Below are positions 9,539 to 17,396 of a stretch of DNA of 64,000 nucleotides, one piece after another; within the stretch, counting starts at the first letter, position 1, and every line of letters begins with the position of its first letter. A model generated the notes under the pieces. It saw only the letters and a program-made list of their open reading frames with translations. It was not told the DNA's origin and made no database searches. Position numbers and translations under genes: made by a program. The DNA is from Chryseobacterium sp. FH1 (GTDB lineage Bacteria > Bacteroidota > Bacteroidia > Flavobacteriales > Weeksellaceae), in contig NZ_JPLZ01000003.1 in NCBI RefSeq assembly GCF_000735135.1, positions 175,778 to 239,777 on the forward strand. Reading direction: 5' to 3'.

Positions 9539-9560
9539 AGCGATCTATTTTTAGATCGCT
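9539..9560 (+). terminator. Strong Rho-independent terminator
   Basis: Nine-base perfect arms AGCGATCTA / TAGATCGCT with a TTTT loop, followed by nine T. It ends the RRM gene and may also act on the convergent operon at 9618. Confidence 0.92.
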
Positions 9561-9617
9561 TTTTTTTTGCTTGTAATTTAATTTATCAAATTGACCTCAG
9601 AAAAATGATTTTAAATC

Positions 9618-11417
9618 TTACTTTTTCTTGATTAGCAAATAGGCGTTTTCAAAATCAATGGTTGATGAAGGATTGTTTTTGTGCTTTTCAATGATCAGAT
9701 TTCCCAGTGATATCTTGAGATGATACTTTTCCAGATCACCTTCCATAGCCATTTCGGGTAAATTTATTTGTCCGATTTTTCCTTTGTATTTTGTTTTTAG
9801 ATCTTTGATTAATGAAGAAAAATCGGCTTCTTCTTTAGAGTTTAAAATAACTTTGAACTGCGGTTCCTCATCCGTTATTCTGTCGAAGATCTCAAACGTG
9901 TCATTGCCAATCGTTTTGGCGCTGTGGTTATATCTGTTGAAATAAACAACATAATCGTAACTGCTCACATCTACAATTTGTTGATTTGAAATTAATTCTA
10001 ATCTTTGATAATCCGAAGTCGATTTGTCGGTCTTTTTAATATTAGAAAATTGGTCTTTTACAATGTAGTAAAGCGAATATGAATTTGTAGATTGATTGAT
10101 TTCTTTGGCTAAATCTTCCTGTTTCTTAATGTCTATTAATTTTAACAAGGATTCCGTTTCATTTCGTTTGCCCAAAAATTCAAACTTGTTCGCAATTTCC
10201 GTCGCCGTGCTATCAACAACTCGCCTGGAAAAATCGATTTTTTGTTTATTATCAAGCAATTTATTTTCATTAAGGATTTTGATCAACTGATTTTCCTGAC
10301 TTCTTTTCGCTACAGAAAATGTGTTGAGAAAAGGGAAAATCAACGCAAACAATCCAAAGACAAATAAACTCGTTGGAATGAATTTGATACTTGCATTTTT
10401 ATTTATGATAAAATAGAAAACAACAATTGCCAACCAAACCGAAAGTAAGACTACAAAGTATCTCGGTTCCGTGTAACCATATTCCAGAATCCTCGTAAAA
10501 ATAGCTGTGAAAAGTAGGATTAGTAATGGAATTAATGTGAAATAGAAAATCTTCGAGAACATCTTGACCCAAGACTTCGCCGAGTTTTCTTTCAGAGGAT
10601 GAACGAGCAATATCGCCAAAATTCCAACAATCGAATAGGCGAGGACGAGATACGAAACCCAGCCTCTCGGCAATTCCCAATTGATGAGGATCTTCGCCGA
10701 ATAAAAATACAGGATGACGACGTATATAATAAGGAGTGGAATCAGAATGTATTGTGTGAAGAATTTCAGAACGATTGGATAATTGCCTTCTTTTTCAAGA
10801 TATTCCAAACCTTTTTCATTGAACAAAAGAAAGATAAAACTACTTCCAAATATGGCTAATAAATAAAAAACGCGCAGATATATTTTATCATTAAAATTAA
10901 AATCAAAAAGCTTGTCCACCGCGACAATCGCCAATTCGACTCCGCCAGTCAAAACGCCTGTGAAAATCACAGTCAGGACAATATTAATGAAAAGATTCTT
11001 GTTGTATTGCCAAAAATGCATCTCGGTTTTCTGCCTGAAAAATGAAGCAAAAGATACGAAAAGATGCGATAATACAAAAGTCGGAATCAGTAGAAATGCA
11101 TAAACTTCGGTGAAATCTTTTTGCAGTTTTGGCAACAGAAAATAGAATCCGATTAAGAATAAAATTCCGCCTAGTTCGAGCAAGATTTGTTTTCTGATTC
11201 TCTGCGAAAGGATCTTCAAACCAAACATCAATGAAATTCCCAAGCAAGAAACCAACATCAATTTGGTCAACGTGAAAACTTTTTCGCTGGTACGGAAATT
11301 TTCCTCAGCGATGAACATCAAACAAATCGAAGCCGACAAAGCCATCAATAAAACCAAAGGGAATTGCCGAATGGCAAAAATCGCTTTCCCGAAAATCTCG
11401 TTTAACTTTTGATTCAT
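9618..11417 (-). CDS. DUF4153 family integral membrane protein
   Basis: The 599-residue protein has at least ten hydrophobic segments in its first 380 residues (for example LVLLMALSASICLMFIA, IVLTVIFTGVLTGGVELAIV, FVVLLSVWLAIVVFYFII). A hydrophilic C-terminal part of about 210 residues follows. The N-terminal membrane half matches the DUF4153 family as I recall it. It is the last gene of a minus-strand operon with a PAP2-family gene and a BlaI-like regulator; the gap to the regulator is 52 bases. No catalytic motif is visible and the function is unknown. Its presence behind a BlaI-type repressor suggests envelope-stress control, which is inference. Confidence 0.75.
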   Translation of the reverse strand: MNQKLNEIFGKAIFAIRQFPLVLLMALSASICLMFIAEENFRTSEKVFTLTKLMLVSCLGISLMFGLKILSQRIRKQILLELGGILFLIGFYFLLPKLQKDFTEVYAFLLIPTFVLSHLFVSFASFFRQKTEMHFWQYNKNLFINIVLTVIFTGVLTGGVELAIVAVDKLFDFNFNDKIYLRVFYLLAIFGSSFIFLLFNEKGLEYLEKEGNYPIVLKFFTQYILIPLLIIYVVILYFYSAKILINWELPRGWVSYLVLAYSIVGILAILLVHPLKENSAKSWVKMFSKIFYFTLIPLLILLFTAIFTRILEYGYTEPRYFVVLLSVWLAIVVFYFIINKNASIKFIPTSLFVFGLFALIFPFLNTFSVAKRSQENQLIKILNENKLLDNKQKIDFSRRVVDSTATEIANKFEFLGKRNETESLLKLIDIKKQEDLAKEINQSTNSYSLYYIVKDQFSNIKKTDKSTSDYQRLELISNQQIVDVSSYDYVVYFNRYNHSAKTIGNDTFEIFDRITDEEPQFKVILNSKEEADFSSLIKDLKTKYKGKIGQINLPEMAMEGDLEKYHLKISLGNLIIEKHKNNPSSTIDFENAYLLIKKK

Positions 11418-11469
11418 AATGTTGGGGGTTGAGAATTAAATTATAATCGAAAGTAAAAAATTCTACATC

Positions 11470-11958
11470 TTATTTGCTCTTCTTTTTACCTTTTTTCTTT
11501 TCCTTTTTATCTTTTTTCTTAGACTTTTTCTCGCCAGTGATTTCTTTGATAAAATCCTGAATGTGACTGTCTTCCTCAATGTTTTCTTTGAAAGAAGCTT
11601 CTTTGGTTTTTCCTTCAAAAAATTGGTCAAAGTCTTTTGATTTAACAAATTTTTCTTCAACCAAAACTTTCAATAATTCGCTTCCCGAATTGTCAAAGTA
11701 AGTTTCTAGAAAGCGTTTTAGAACAAAATTCTTGTAATCATTAAAACCGATTGTTGGCGTGTAAAGATAGATTCTGCCTTGTTTTTCGGTTGAAAGATAA
11801 TCTTTGTCCACTAAGATTTTCAAGAATGTGGAAACTGTGTTTTGATGAGGTTTTGGTTCTGGATAAATGTCCATCAATTCTCGGAAGTAGATTTGACCTT
11901 TGTGCCAGATGAGTTGCATTATTTCTTCCTCAGAAGGCGTTAACGTTTGTAACATCAT
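11470..11958 (-). CDS. BlaI/MecI/CopY-family transcriptional repressor with Lys-rich tail
   Basis: This 162-residue protein starts with the winged helix of the BlaI/MecI family: TPSEEEIMQLIWHKGQIYFREL, then HQNTVSTFLKILVDKDYLSTEK as recognition helix and wing. It is about 40 residues longer than typical members; the extra C-terminus is a lysine-rich tail (from about residue 140, KKSKKKDKKEKKKGKKKSK) that could bind nucleic acid nonspecifically. BlaI-type repressors are normally paired with a BlaR1-like M56 sensor protease, and none is present here. The neighbours are a PAP2-type membrane protein 13 bases upstream and a DUF4153 protein downstream. Confidence 0.85.
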   Translation of the reverse strand: MMLQTLTPSEEEIMQLIWHKGQIYFRELMDIYPEPKPHQNTVSTFLKILVDKDYLSTEKQGRIYLYTPTIGFNDYKNFVLKRFLETYFDNSGSELLKVLVEEKFVKSKDFDQFFEGKTKEASFKENIEEDSHIQDFIKEITGEKKSKKKDKKEKKKGKKKSK

Positions 11959-11971
11959 AAAAAAAAATATT

Positions 11972-12571
11972 TTAGAAAATAATGGCGTTCACCATTACAA
12001 GATAGATTAAAGATACAAAAATCGCGATTGCACCGCCCGAAAAAACTTCTTTTGGCGTGTGTCTTTTCAAAATCACTCGGGTAATTCCAATGACGATTGA
12101 AAGCAGAAACCAAAAGATTCCAGCTATTGGTTCTATGGTAAAGAACAAGGCCGAAACGTAGATGTTAAGACTTGTGTGCATCGAACTTTTGATGAAAAAA
12201 TTACTGATTTGCATTAGTATCAATAAGATACAAAGCATAAAAATCGCCCAATCCATTTCCTTGTGAAGATAGAAATCTACAGCCAAGAAGATGACCGTTG
12301 CAATAATAATGAAGATGTAGAGCGAATGTCGCTGCTTACGATTTGAAACATCCATATTGGTGTAATTCCCTTTTTTCACATTTCTGTAAATCCAAAGGGC
12401 AATTGGAATAATCAATAAAAGTAAAATCGGTAAAAACTTTGCAGAAGCTTGTTCCCAAGTGTAATTCTTGTAACTGTAATAGAAAAAGTAGATGACGAGA
12501 GAAACCAACGGGTTGAAGAAGTTCGAAATGACTCTCGATACATTAATAATAATTGGGTTTTTGATTTCCAT
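11972..12571 (-). CDS. PAP2-superfamily membrane phosphatase-like protein
   Basis: This 199-residue protein has five or six transmembrane segments. Degenerate PAP2 signatures can be read: NRKQRHS for the K-x6-RP region, SSMHTS for PSGH, and TRVILKRHTPKEVFSGG for SR-x5-H-x3-D, with Glu in place of the final Asp. The family dephosphorylates lipid phosphates such as undecaprenyl pyrophosphate or phosphatidate. It is first in the operon with the BlaI-like regulator and the DUF4153 protein. Because the motifs are imperfect, the catalytic activity is uncertain. Confidence 0.7.
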   Translation of the reverse strand: MEIKNPIIINVSRVISNFFNPLVSLVIYFFYYSYKNYTWEQASAKFLPILLLLIIPIALWIYRNVKKGNYTNMDVSNRKQRHSLYIFIIIATVIFLAVDFYLHKEMDWAIFMLCILLILMQISNFFIKSSMHTSLNIYVSALFFTIEPIAGIFWFLLSIVIGITRVILKRHTPKEVFSGGAIAIFVSLIYLVMVNAIIF

Positions 12572-12748
12572 TCAGCAAAATTTCGACCTCAATATACAAA
12601 AATTAATAGCTTGGGAAGAATTCTGTAAAATTATTTTGTCTAGTATCAATGCAATCGATTGCGCAATCTGTTCCGCTTTAATCGTATTGATTTCCAATTC
12701 GTGAAAAAATATGATAATATGCATACAATAAAGAAAATTTTTTTTCTT

Positions 12749-12756
12749 ATTTTTGC
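12749..12756 (+). promoter_or_regulatory. -7 box TATTTTTG of the pdhA operon
   Basis: It fits TAnnTTTG and lies 19 bases before ATG 12776, so transcription would begin inside the longer open frame. This supports the 12776 start over the frame-open ATG further upstream. Confidence 0.55.
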
Positions 12757-12775
12757 TACATATTTCGAAATTACA

Positions 12776-13780
12776 ATGAAAGAATTTTCAAAAGAAGTCT
12801 ACCTTAAATGGTATGAAGAAATGACGATGTGGAGAAGGTTTGAAGACAAATGCCGTTCTCTTTATCTTAAACAGAAAATCAGAGGTTTCTTACACCTTTA
12901 TAACGGTCAGGAAGCCATTCCAGCAGGTTTTACCCACGCAATGGATCTTTCCAAAGACAGTATGATCACAGCATACAGATGTCACATCCACCCAATGGCA
13001 ATGGGCGTTGACCCAAAAAGAATCATGGCAGAACTTTGTGGAAAAGCAACAGGAACATCTCAGGGAATGGGAGGTTCTATGCACATTTTCAGCAAAGAGC
13101 ACCGTTTCTATGGTGGTCACGGTATCGTCGGCGGTCAGATTCCTTTGGGAGCAGGTATTGCTTTCGGTGACAAATATTTTGACAGAAAAGCGGTCAACAT
13201 CTGTTTTATGGGTGATGGTGCTGTACGTCAGGGTGCGCTTCACGAGACTTTCAATATGGCAATGAACTGGAAACTTCCTGTGGTATTCGTTTGTGAGAAC
13301 AATGGTTACGCAATGGGAACATCTGTGAAAAGAACTGCCAACCACGAAGATATTTATAAATTAGGATTAGGATATGAGATGCCTTGTCTTCCTGTAGATG
13401 CAATGGATCCAGAGAAAGTGGCAGAGGCGGCTTACGAAGCGATCGAAAGAGCAAGAAGAGGAGACGGACCAACTTTCATCGAGGCTAGAACATACCGTTA
13501 CAGAGGTCACTCTATGTCGGATGCTGAACCTTACAGATCAAAAGACGAAGTGGCACAATACAAATTGGAAGATCCAATCGAGATTGTGAAACAAAGAATC
13601 TTTGATAACAATTGGGCGACTCAAGAAGAATTGGACGCTTTGGAAGAAAAATCAAGAGCATTCGTAGAAGAGTGCGTAGAGTTTATGGAAGAATCTCCAT
13701 ATCCAGATGCAAATCTTCTTTATGACTATGTATATTCCACTCCGGATTATCCATTCATCAACAAATTAGAAAATAATTAA
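12776..13780 (+). CDS. pdhA: Pyruvate dehydrogenase E1 component, alpha subunit
   Basis: The 334-residue protein carries the thiamine-diphosphate motif GDGAV (residues 146-150) through ENN (174-176), and the active-site loop RYRGHSMSD near residue 255. With E1-beta it decarboxylates pyruvate and acetylates the lipoyl group of E2. I chose ATG 12776 because the family starts at this point (MKEFSKEVYLKWYEEM) and the -7 box lies just upstream. The frame is open further upstream to 12659, but those residues (IFFLIFATYF) do not fit the enzyme. The E2 gene follows after 16 bases. No E1-beta gene is adjacent, which is usual in Flavobacteriia, where pdhB sits elsewhere. Confidence 0.95.
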   Translation: MKEFSKEVYLKWYEEMTMWRRFEDKCRSLYLKQKIRGFLHLYNGQEAIPAGFTHAMDLSKDSMITAYRCHIHPMAMGVDPKRIMAELCGKATGTSQGMGGSMHIFSKEHRFYGGHGIVGGQIPLGAGIAFGDKYFDRKAVNICFMGDGAVRQGALHETFNMAMNWKLPVVFVCENNGYAMGTSVKRTANHEDIYKLGLGYEMPCLPVDAMDPEKVAEAAYEAIERARRGDGPTFIEARTYRYRGHSMSDAEPYRSKDEVAQYKLEDPIEIVKQRIFDNNWATQEELDALEEKSRAFVEECVEFMEESPYPDANLLYDYVYSTPDYPFINKLENN

Positions 13781-13796
13781 TTTTATAAAAAAAATT

Positions 13797-15434
13797 ATGG
13801 CAGAAGTAATTACGATGCCCCGCTTGTCGGATACGATGACGGAAGGCAAAGTTTCAAAATGGCACAAAAAAGTTGGTGATACTGTAAAAGAAGGTGATAT
13901 TCTTGCAGAGATCGAAACAGATAAAGCAGTTCAGGACTTCGAATCCGAAATTAACGGAACACTTCTATTCGTAGGAGTAGAGGAAGGAAATGCGGCACCA
14001 GTAGATTCTATTTTGGCAATCATCGGTAAAGAAGGAGAAGATATTTCTTCTTTGACCAACGGCGGAGGTGCAAAACCAGACGCTGCTGCTGAAAGCAAAT
14101 CTGAAGAAGAATCAAAAACGCAAGGCGAATCTACAGATGTAGAAACTGAAAGCACTGACTCAACGAGCGGAGCCGAAGTGCCAGAAGGTGTAGAGGTGAT
14201 CACAATGCCTCGTCTTTCTGATACAATGACCGAAGGTAAAGTTGCTAAATGGCAAAAGAACGTTGGTGACACTGTAAAAGAAGGTGACATCCTTGCTGAG
14301 ATTGAAACTGACAAAGCTGTTCAGGATTTCGAATCTGAAGTGAACGGAACTTTATTATACCAAGGTGTTGCAGAAGGCGACGCTGCGGAAGTAGATAAGA
14401 TTTTAGCGATCATCGGCCCTGCAGGAACAGACGTTTCTGGTGTGGTTTCCGGTGGCGGAAAAAAAGCTTCGGCTCCAAAATCAGAAGCAAAAACCGAAAC
14501 TAAAACTGAAGATAAAAAAGAAGAGGCTCCAGTGGCTGCATCTTCTACAGGCGAAAGAATCGCGATCTCTCCTTTGGCTAAGAAAATCGCACAAGATAAG
14601 GGTGTAGATTTCTCTGCAATCAAAGGTTCTGGTGAGAACGGAAGAATCGTGAAAAAAGATGTTGAAAACTATCAGCCGTCTGCTCAGCCAGCCGCTGTAG
14701 CTTCAGCACCGAAAGCGACTTCTGCTCAGCCAAGTGTAGCATTCACGCCAGGAGAAGATTCTGAAACTGTGAATTCTCAAATGAGAAACATCATCGCCAA
14801 GAGATTGGGTGAAAGTAAATTCACTGCGCCTCATTATTATCTGACTGTTGAGATCAACATGGATAAGGCAATCGAAGCGAGAAAAGAAATGAATGCTGTG
14901 CCAGACACCAAAGTATCTTTCAACGATATGGTGATCAAAGCGGTTGCAGTGGCATTGAGAAAACATCCACAAGTGAATTCTTCTTGGGCAGGTGACAAGA
15001 TCATCCACCACGGGAATATCAACGTTGGGGTAGCAGTAGCTGTTCCGGACGGATTGGTAGTTCCAGTATTGAAGAATACAGACTTTATGTCTTACAACGA
15101 TATCTCCGCATCTGTAAAAGATATGGCTGGAAGAGCGAAAACAAAAGCGCTTAAAGCTAACGAAATGGAAGGTTCTACTTTCTCCGTTTCAAATCTTGGA
15201 ATGTTTGGAATCGAGACGTTTACATCGATCATCAATCAACCGAATTCTGCGATCCTATCTGTAGGCGCAATTGTTGAGAAACCAATCGTTAAGAACGGAC
15301 AAATTGTTGTTGGAAACACAATGAAATTGTCTCTAGCTTGTGACCACAGAGTAATTGATGGAGCAACAGGTGCTCAGTTCTTGCAAACATTAAGAACTTA
15401 CCTAGAAAGTCCATTGACACTTTTACTAGGATAA
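13797..15434 (+). CDS. pdhC: Pyruvate dehydrogenase E2, dihydrolipoamide acetyltransferase with two lipoyl domains
   Basis: The 545-residue protein has two lipoyl domains (about residues 1-77 and 132-208), each with the lipoylation motif ETDKA (Lys43 and Lys173). Linkers rich in Ala/Glu/Ser/Lys follow. A peripheral subunit-binding domain (SPLAKKIAQDKG...GRIVKKDV, about 260-295) comes next, then the catalytic domain ending in DHRVIDGATGAQF, which carries the H-x3-D-G active site. It forms the core of the pyruvate dehydrogenase complex and transfers acetyl groups to CoA. It lies 16 bases after pdhA and is followed by a strong terminator. Other 2-oxoacid E2 proteins are possible, but the pdhA neighbour fixes the assignment. 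Confidence 0.95.
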   Translation: MAEVITMPRLSDTMTEGKVSKWHKKVGDTVKEGDILAEIETDKAVQDFESEINGTLLFVGVEEGNAAPVDSILAIIGKEGEDISSLTNGGGAKPDAAAESKSEEESKTQGESTDVETESTDSTSGAEVPEGVEVITMPRLSDTMTEGKVAKWQKNVGDTVKEGDILAEIETDKAVQDFESEVNGTLLYQGVAEGDAAEVDKILAIIGPAGTDVSGVVSGGGKKASAPKSEAKTETKTEDKKEEAPVAASSTGERIAISPLAKKIAQDKGVDFSAIKGSGENGRIVKKDVENYQPSAQPAAVASAPKATSAQPSVAFTPGEDSETVNSQMRNIIAKRLGESKFTAPHYYLTVEINMDKAIEARKEMNAVPDTKVSFNDMVIKAVAVALRKHPQVNSSWAGDKIIHHGNINVGVAVAVPDGLVVPVLKNTDFMSYNDISASVKDMAGRAKTKALKANEMEGSTFSVSNLGMFGIETFTSIINQPNSAILSVGAIVEKPIVKNGQIVVGNTMKLSLACDHRVIDGATGAQFLQTLRTYLESPLTLLLG

Positions 15435-15457
15435 AAACTTGTTCGAAATATTTATAA

Positions 15458-15488
15458 AACCTTTCAATTCTGTTGAAAGGTTTTTTTT
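15458..15488 (+). terminator. Terminator of the pdhA-pdhC operon
   Basis: Ten-base perfect arms AACCTTTCAA / TTGAAAGGTT with a five-base loop, followed by a run of T to 15488. Confidence 0.92.
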
Positions 15489-15580
15489 GTTTATCAATAT
15501 GTTTGAAGGGTGAGATTTTAAGGTTAGATTTGATGAAAGTTAAACTCCTATGGAGTTTGTTTACTTTTCGGGTGTATTTA

Positions 15581-15613
15581 TTTCTACAAACATTTCACTA
15601 CTACGGAGCTTTG
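15581..15613 (-). repeat. CTCCGTAGGAG-family palindromic repeat, copy 1
   Basis: Read on the minus strand: an imperfect palindrome CTCCGTAGTAG followed by TGAAATGTTTGTAGAAA. The same tail follows the copies at 15809 and 60274. Confidence 0.75.
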
Positions 15614-15631
15614 ATTTTACATATATTATAA

Positions 15632-15776
15632 GAGCTTGTTTAAAAATGATTCAAAAATAAAATTTTCAAAACGTTTTTCTTTCGCGCATACCTAAATTGT
15701 GGAAAACACCTTGAAAATTTCATCAAAATTATTTCCCCAACCCACAGGGAGTAATTGACGAAATTTAAACAAGCTC
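15632..15776. mobile_element. MITE-like element with 13-bp terminal inverted repeats
   Basis: GAGCTTGTTTAAA (15632-15644) and TTTAAACAAGCTC (15764-15776) are perfect inverted repeats bounding 145 bp of noncoding DNA. No transposase is encoded and I see no clear target-site duplication. It sits inside the cluster of CTCCGTAGGAG repeats. It could be a non-autonomous remnant of an insertion sequence with the same ends. Confidence 0.55.
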
Positions 15777-15808
15777 AATATTTCTACTTTAAATTGCAAT
15801 ATTAAAAC

Positions 15809-15838
15809 GCTCCGTAGGAGCAATATGTTTGTAGAAAA
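15809..15838 (+). repeat. CTCCGTAGGAG-family repeat, copy 2
   Basis: GCTCCGTAGGAGC palindrome followed by AATATGTTTGTAGAAAA, the same tail as copies 1 and 4. Confidence 0.8.
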
Positions 15839-15857
15839 TTTTGATCGAGCAATTTCC

Positions 15858-15880
15858 GCTCCGTAGGAGTGGTACCTTTT
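15858..15880 (+). repeat. CTCCGTAGGAG-family repeat, copy 3 (different tail)
   Basis: The palindrome CTCCGTAGGAG is followed by TGGTACCTTTT, a different tail from the other copies, so the family has at least two subtypes. Confidence 0.7.
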
Positions 15881-15934
15881 GTTATATTAATGGTAGACGT
15901 TGTAATAAAAGAAATTTGATAGCCTATGTGTTTT

Positions 15935-16120
15935 GAAACGCAAACCCGCGTAAGGGATGGTAGTGGTTATCCTTTTTGTCTTTGGATGAATGTCAATTTG
16001 GACGGGAAATGTTCTGGACAAAAAGATAATAACGGACAGCCCGACCCGCTTGTTTTTGCTGATTAGAAAGCGTTCTTGAAAGGCAGAAACGTCTGAGCAA
16101 AAACAAAGGGATACGCCCAA
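15935..16120 (+). ncRNA. Structured RNA candidate resembling the flavo-1 motif, copy 1
   Basis: Two helices can be read. GTTATCCTTTTTGTC (about 15966-15980) pairs with GACAAAAAGATAATAAC (about 16017-16033). TTGTTTTTGCT (from 16050) pairs with AGCAAAAACAA (to 16106). The single-stranded words GTGG-ATCC, AACGGA-AGCC and CGCCCAAA recur in a minus-strand copy at 63829-63915. From memory this resembles the flavo-1 RNA motif described in Flavobacteria; I could not run a covariance model. A 77-residue minus-strand frame overlapping it is not credible. Strand and ends are approximate. Confidence 0.5.
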
Positions 16121-16126
16121 AAAATT

Positions 16127-16159
16127 ATTGAGAACGATTCTGGTATTTTGTTATATTTG
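16127..16159 (+). promoter_or_regulatory. Promoter placing the start site at the DUF2490 start codon
   Basis: ATTG (16127-16130), a 21-base spacer and TATATTTG (16152-16159) form a -33/-7 pair. The GTG start follows after only four bases, so the mRNA would be leaderless or nearly so. Confidence 0.5.
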
Positions 16160-16163
16160 TGCC

Positions 16164-16871
16164 GTGAAAAAGCTGTTGTTACTATTCGTGTTTGTAGGGA
16201 GTTTTGTTTCTGGGCAAGATCATCTTTCCAGCTTCAATATGATGTCTTTTACGTATAAGATCACACCGAAATGGATGGCTTATGTGGAGCTACAAACCCG
16301 AGCCAGACGCGATTATACGGTGATTGATTATTATGAGACGAAAGGTGGAATTGGTTATAATTTCATCAAAAACAATCAGATCTTCGCAGGAATCGGGCGA
16401 TATGGAACCTATGAAAAGATGAAGATCTCGCAGGAGGAATTGCGAGTCTGGTTGCAATATACGCTGACGCAAAAGCTTGGTAAACTGAAGTTGGATCACA
16501 GAGTTCGTGCAGAACAAAGGTATTTCTACGCCAGCCAAACGGGCGAGCATACGAGAGCCAACCGTTTCCGTTATCGATTAAGCGCAATTGTGCCAATCAA
16601 TAATGATAAAGTGCAGGAAGAGACTTTTTTTGTGAATGCTTTTGAGGAAATTTTCTTGGGTCCAGTCGATCCGAATTTCAAACGAAACAGGACTTTTGCT
16701 GGTTTTGGATATCAGTTTAATAATAGTTTATCAATTACTTCCGGGTATATGTTCCAGCGTGAATTTGCGCTGAGAGGGAATGATAATTTTCACTTCTTAT
16801 ATTTTGCGCTCAACTTTACAATCGATGCGACGGATGACGAGAAGGATTTTGTGATTCCGATGGTGGACTAA
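16164..16871 (+). CDS. DUF2490 family protein, predicted outer-membrane protein
   Basis: I place the start at GTG 16164, giving a proper signal peptide (MKKLLLLFVFVGSFVSGQ). The frame stays open upstream to a TTG at 16128, but that would add a non-signal extension. The 235-residue product has alternating beta strands with aromatic girdles, such as WMAYVELQTRARRDY, VWLQYTLTQKLGKLKLDHRVRAEQRYF and FRYRLSAIVPIN, as expected for a small barrel. The sequence matches DUF2490 as I recall it. Function is unknown. The -7 box lies four bases before the start codon. A long inverted repeat separates it from the convergent gene at 16950. Confidence 0.8.
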   Translation: MKKLLLLFVFVGSFVSGQDHLSSFNMMSFTYKITPKWMAYVELQTRARRDYTVIDYYETKGGIGYNFIKNNQIFAGIGRYGTYEKMKISQEELRVWLQYTLTQKLGKLKLDHRVRAEQRYFYASQTGEHTRANRFRYRLSAIVPINNDKVQEETFFVNAFEEIFLGPVDPNFKRNRTFAGFGYQFNNSLSITSGYMFQREFALRGNDNFHFLYFALNFTIDATDDEKDFVIPMVD

Positions 16872-16878
16872 AAAAATT

Positions 16879-16929
16879 CTCGTAGATCGAGCAGATTTTA
16901 AAATCAGCTAAATCTGCTCGATCTGCGAG
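16879..16929. terminator. Bidirectional 20-bp stem between convergent genes
   Basis: CTCGTAGATCGAGCAGATTT and AAATCTGCTCGATCTGCGAG pair over 20 bases with one U-G pair. A run of A precedes it (T on the other strand). It lies between the DUF2490 gene and the hydrolase gene and may be one copy of a dispersed palindrome. Confidence 0.7.
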
Positions 16930-16949
16930 AGATATATTATTAGAACATC

Positions 16950-17396
16950 TTAATACTTTTCAATCAGATAAAGATAGGCTTTCAAATATTTGTTGAAGCG
17001 TTTCAGATCTTTTTCTTCCAATAATGTTGTACATCTTGTGAGATCCATATTGTCGCGAAGATCATTCAGTTTTACGGCAATTGCCAACGGGCTTTTCTCA
17101 ATTCTTGCGACGAAGGCGTCATAGTCCAAATGTTCCTCTTCACGTTTCGTGAGACATTCCACTGCTTCCAAAATGTAATCTGGAAATCCTTTTTCCTTTA
17201 GATATTCAAAAGAAAATTCTGGATGATCCTCTACGACGTCGTGCAGAACGCCAACGATTTTTTCGTCGATGGTCTTTCCGGCGTTCATTACTCGAAAAAC
17301 GTGGCCTAGATAAGGTGCATCGTATTTGTCGGTTTGTTTTTTGTGTGCTTTGGTAGCGATTTTTATGGCTTTGTAGAGGAGTTCGTGGGTGGACAT
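16950..17396 (-). CDS. HD-domain (p)ppGpp hydrolase-like protein (Mesh1 / small alarmone hydrolase type)
   Basis: The 148-residue protein consists only of the HD hydrolase fold found at the N-terminus of RelA/SpoT. The signatures are His18, His32 in PYLGHVFRVM, His52-Asp53 in GVLHDVVED with Glu56-Asp57, and VKLNDLRDN near residue 110. There is no synthetase, TGS or ACT domain. Stand-alone proteins of this type remove the pyrophosphate from ppGpp or act on other nucleotides. Its ATG immediately follows the stop codon of the small secreted-protein gene at 17397, so the two are translationally coupled. Whether it acts on ppGpp is inference from motifs. Confidence 0.75.
   Translation of the reverse strand: MSTHELLYKAIKIATKAHKKQTDKYDAPYLGHVFRVMNAGKTIDEKIVGVLHDVVEDHPEFSFEYLKEKGFPDYILEAVECLTKREEEHLDYDAFVARIEKSPLAIAVKLNDLRDNMDLTRCTTLLEEKDLKRFNKYLKAYLYLIEKY

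Larger units (their letters stand above)
15490..15934. other. Repeat-rich gene-free spacer
   Basis: No supportable coding region lies here. The stretch holds several palindromic CTCCGTAGGAG repeats, an AAACTCCTATGGAGTTT palindrome (15542-15558) and a 145-bp element with terminal inverted repeats. Together with the structured RNA that follows, it fills the space between pdhC and the DUF2490 gene. Confidence 0.7.

Noticed and set aside
13931..14314. Antisense frame within pdhC
   Set aside because: Shadow of the first lipoyl domain region; Ser/Pro-rich and repetitive like the sense strand.
15542..15880. CRISPR array
   Set aside because: The repeats are palindromic, in both orientations and irregularly spaced, with no unique spacers and no cas genes nearby.
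15887..16120. Minus-strand frame of 77 residues
   Set aside because: It lies on the structured RNA candidate and starts with no promoter or family match; composition is not protein-like.
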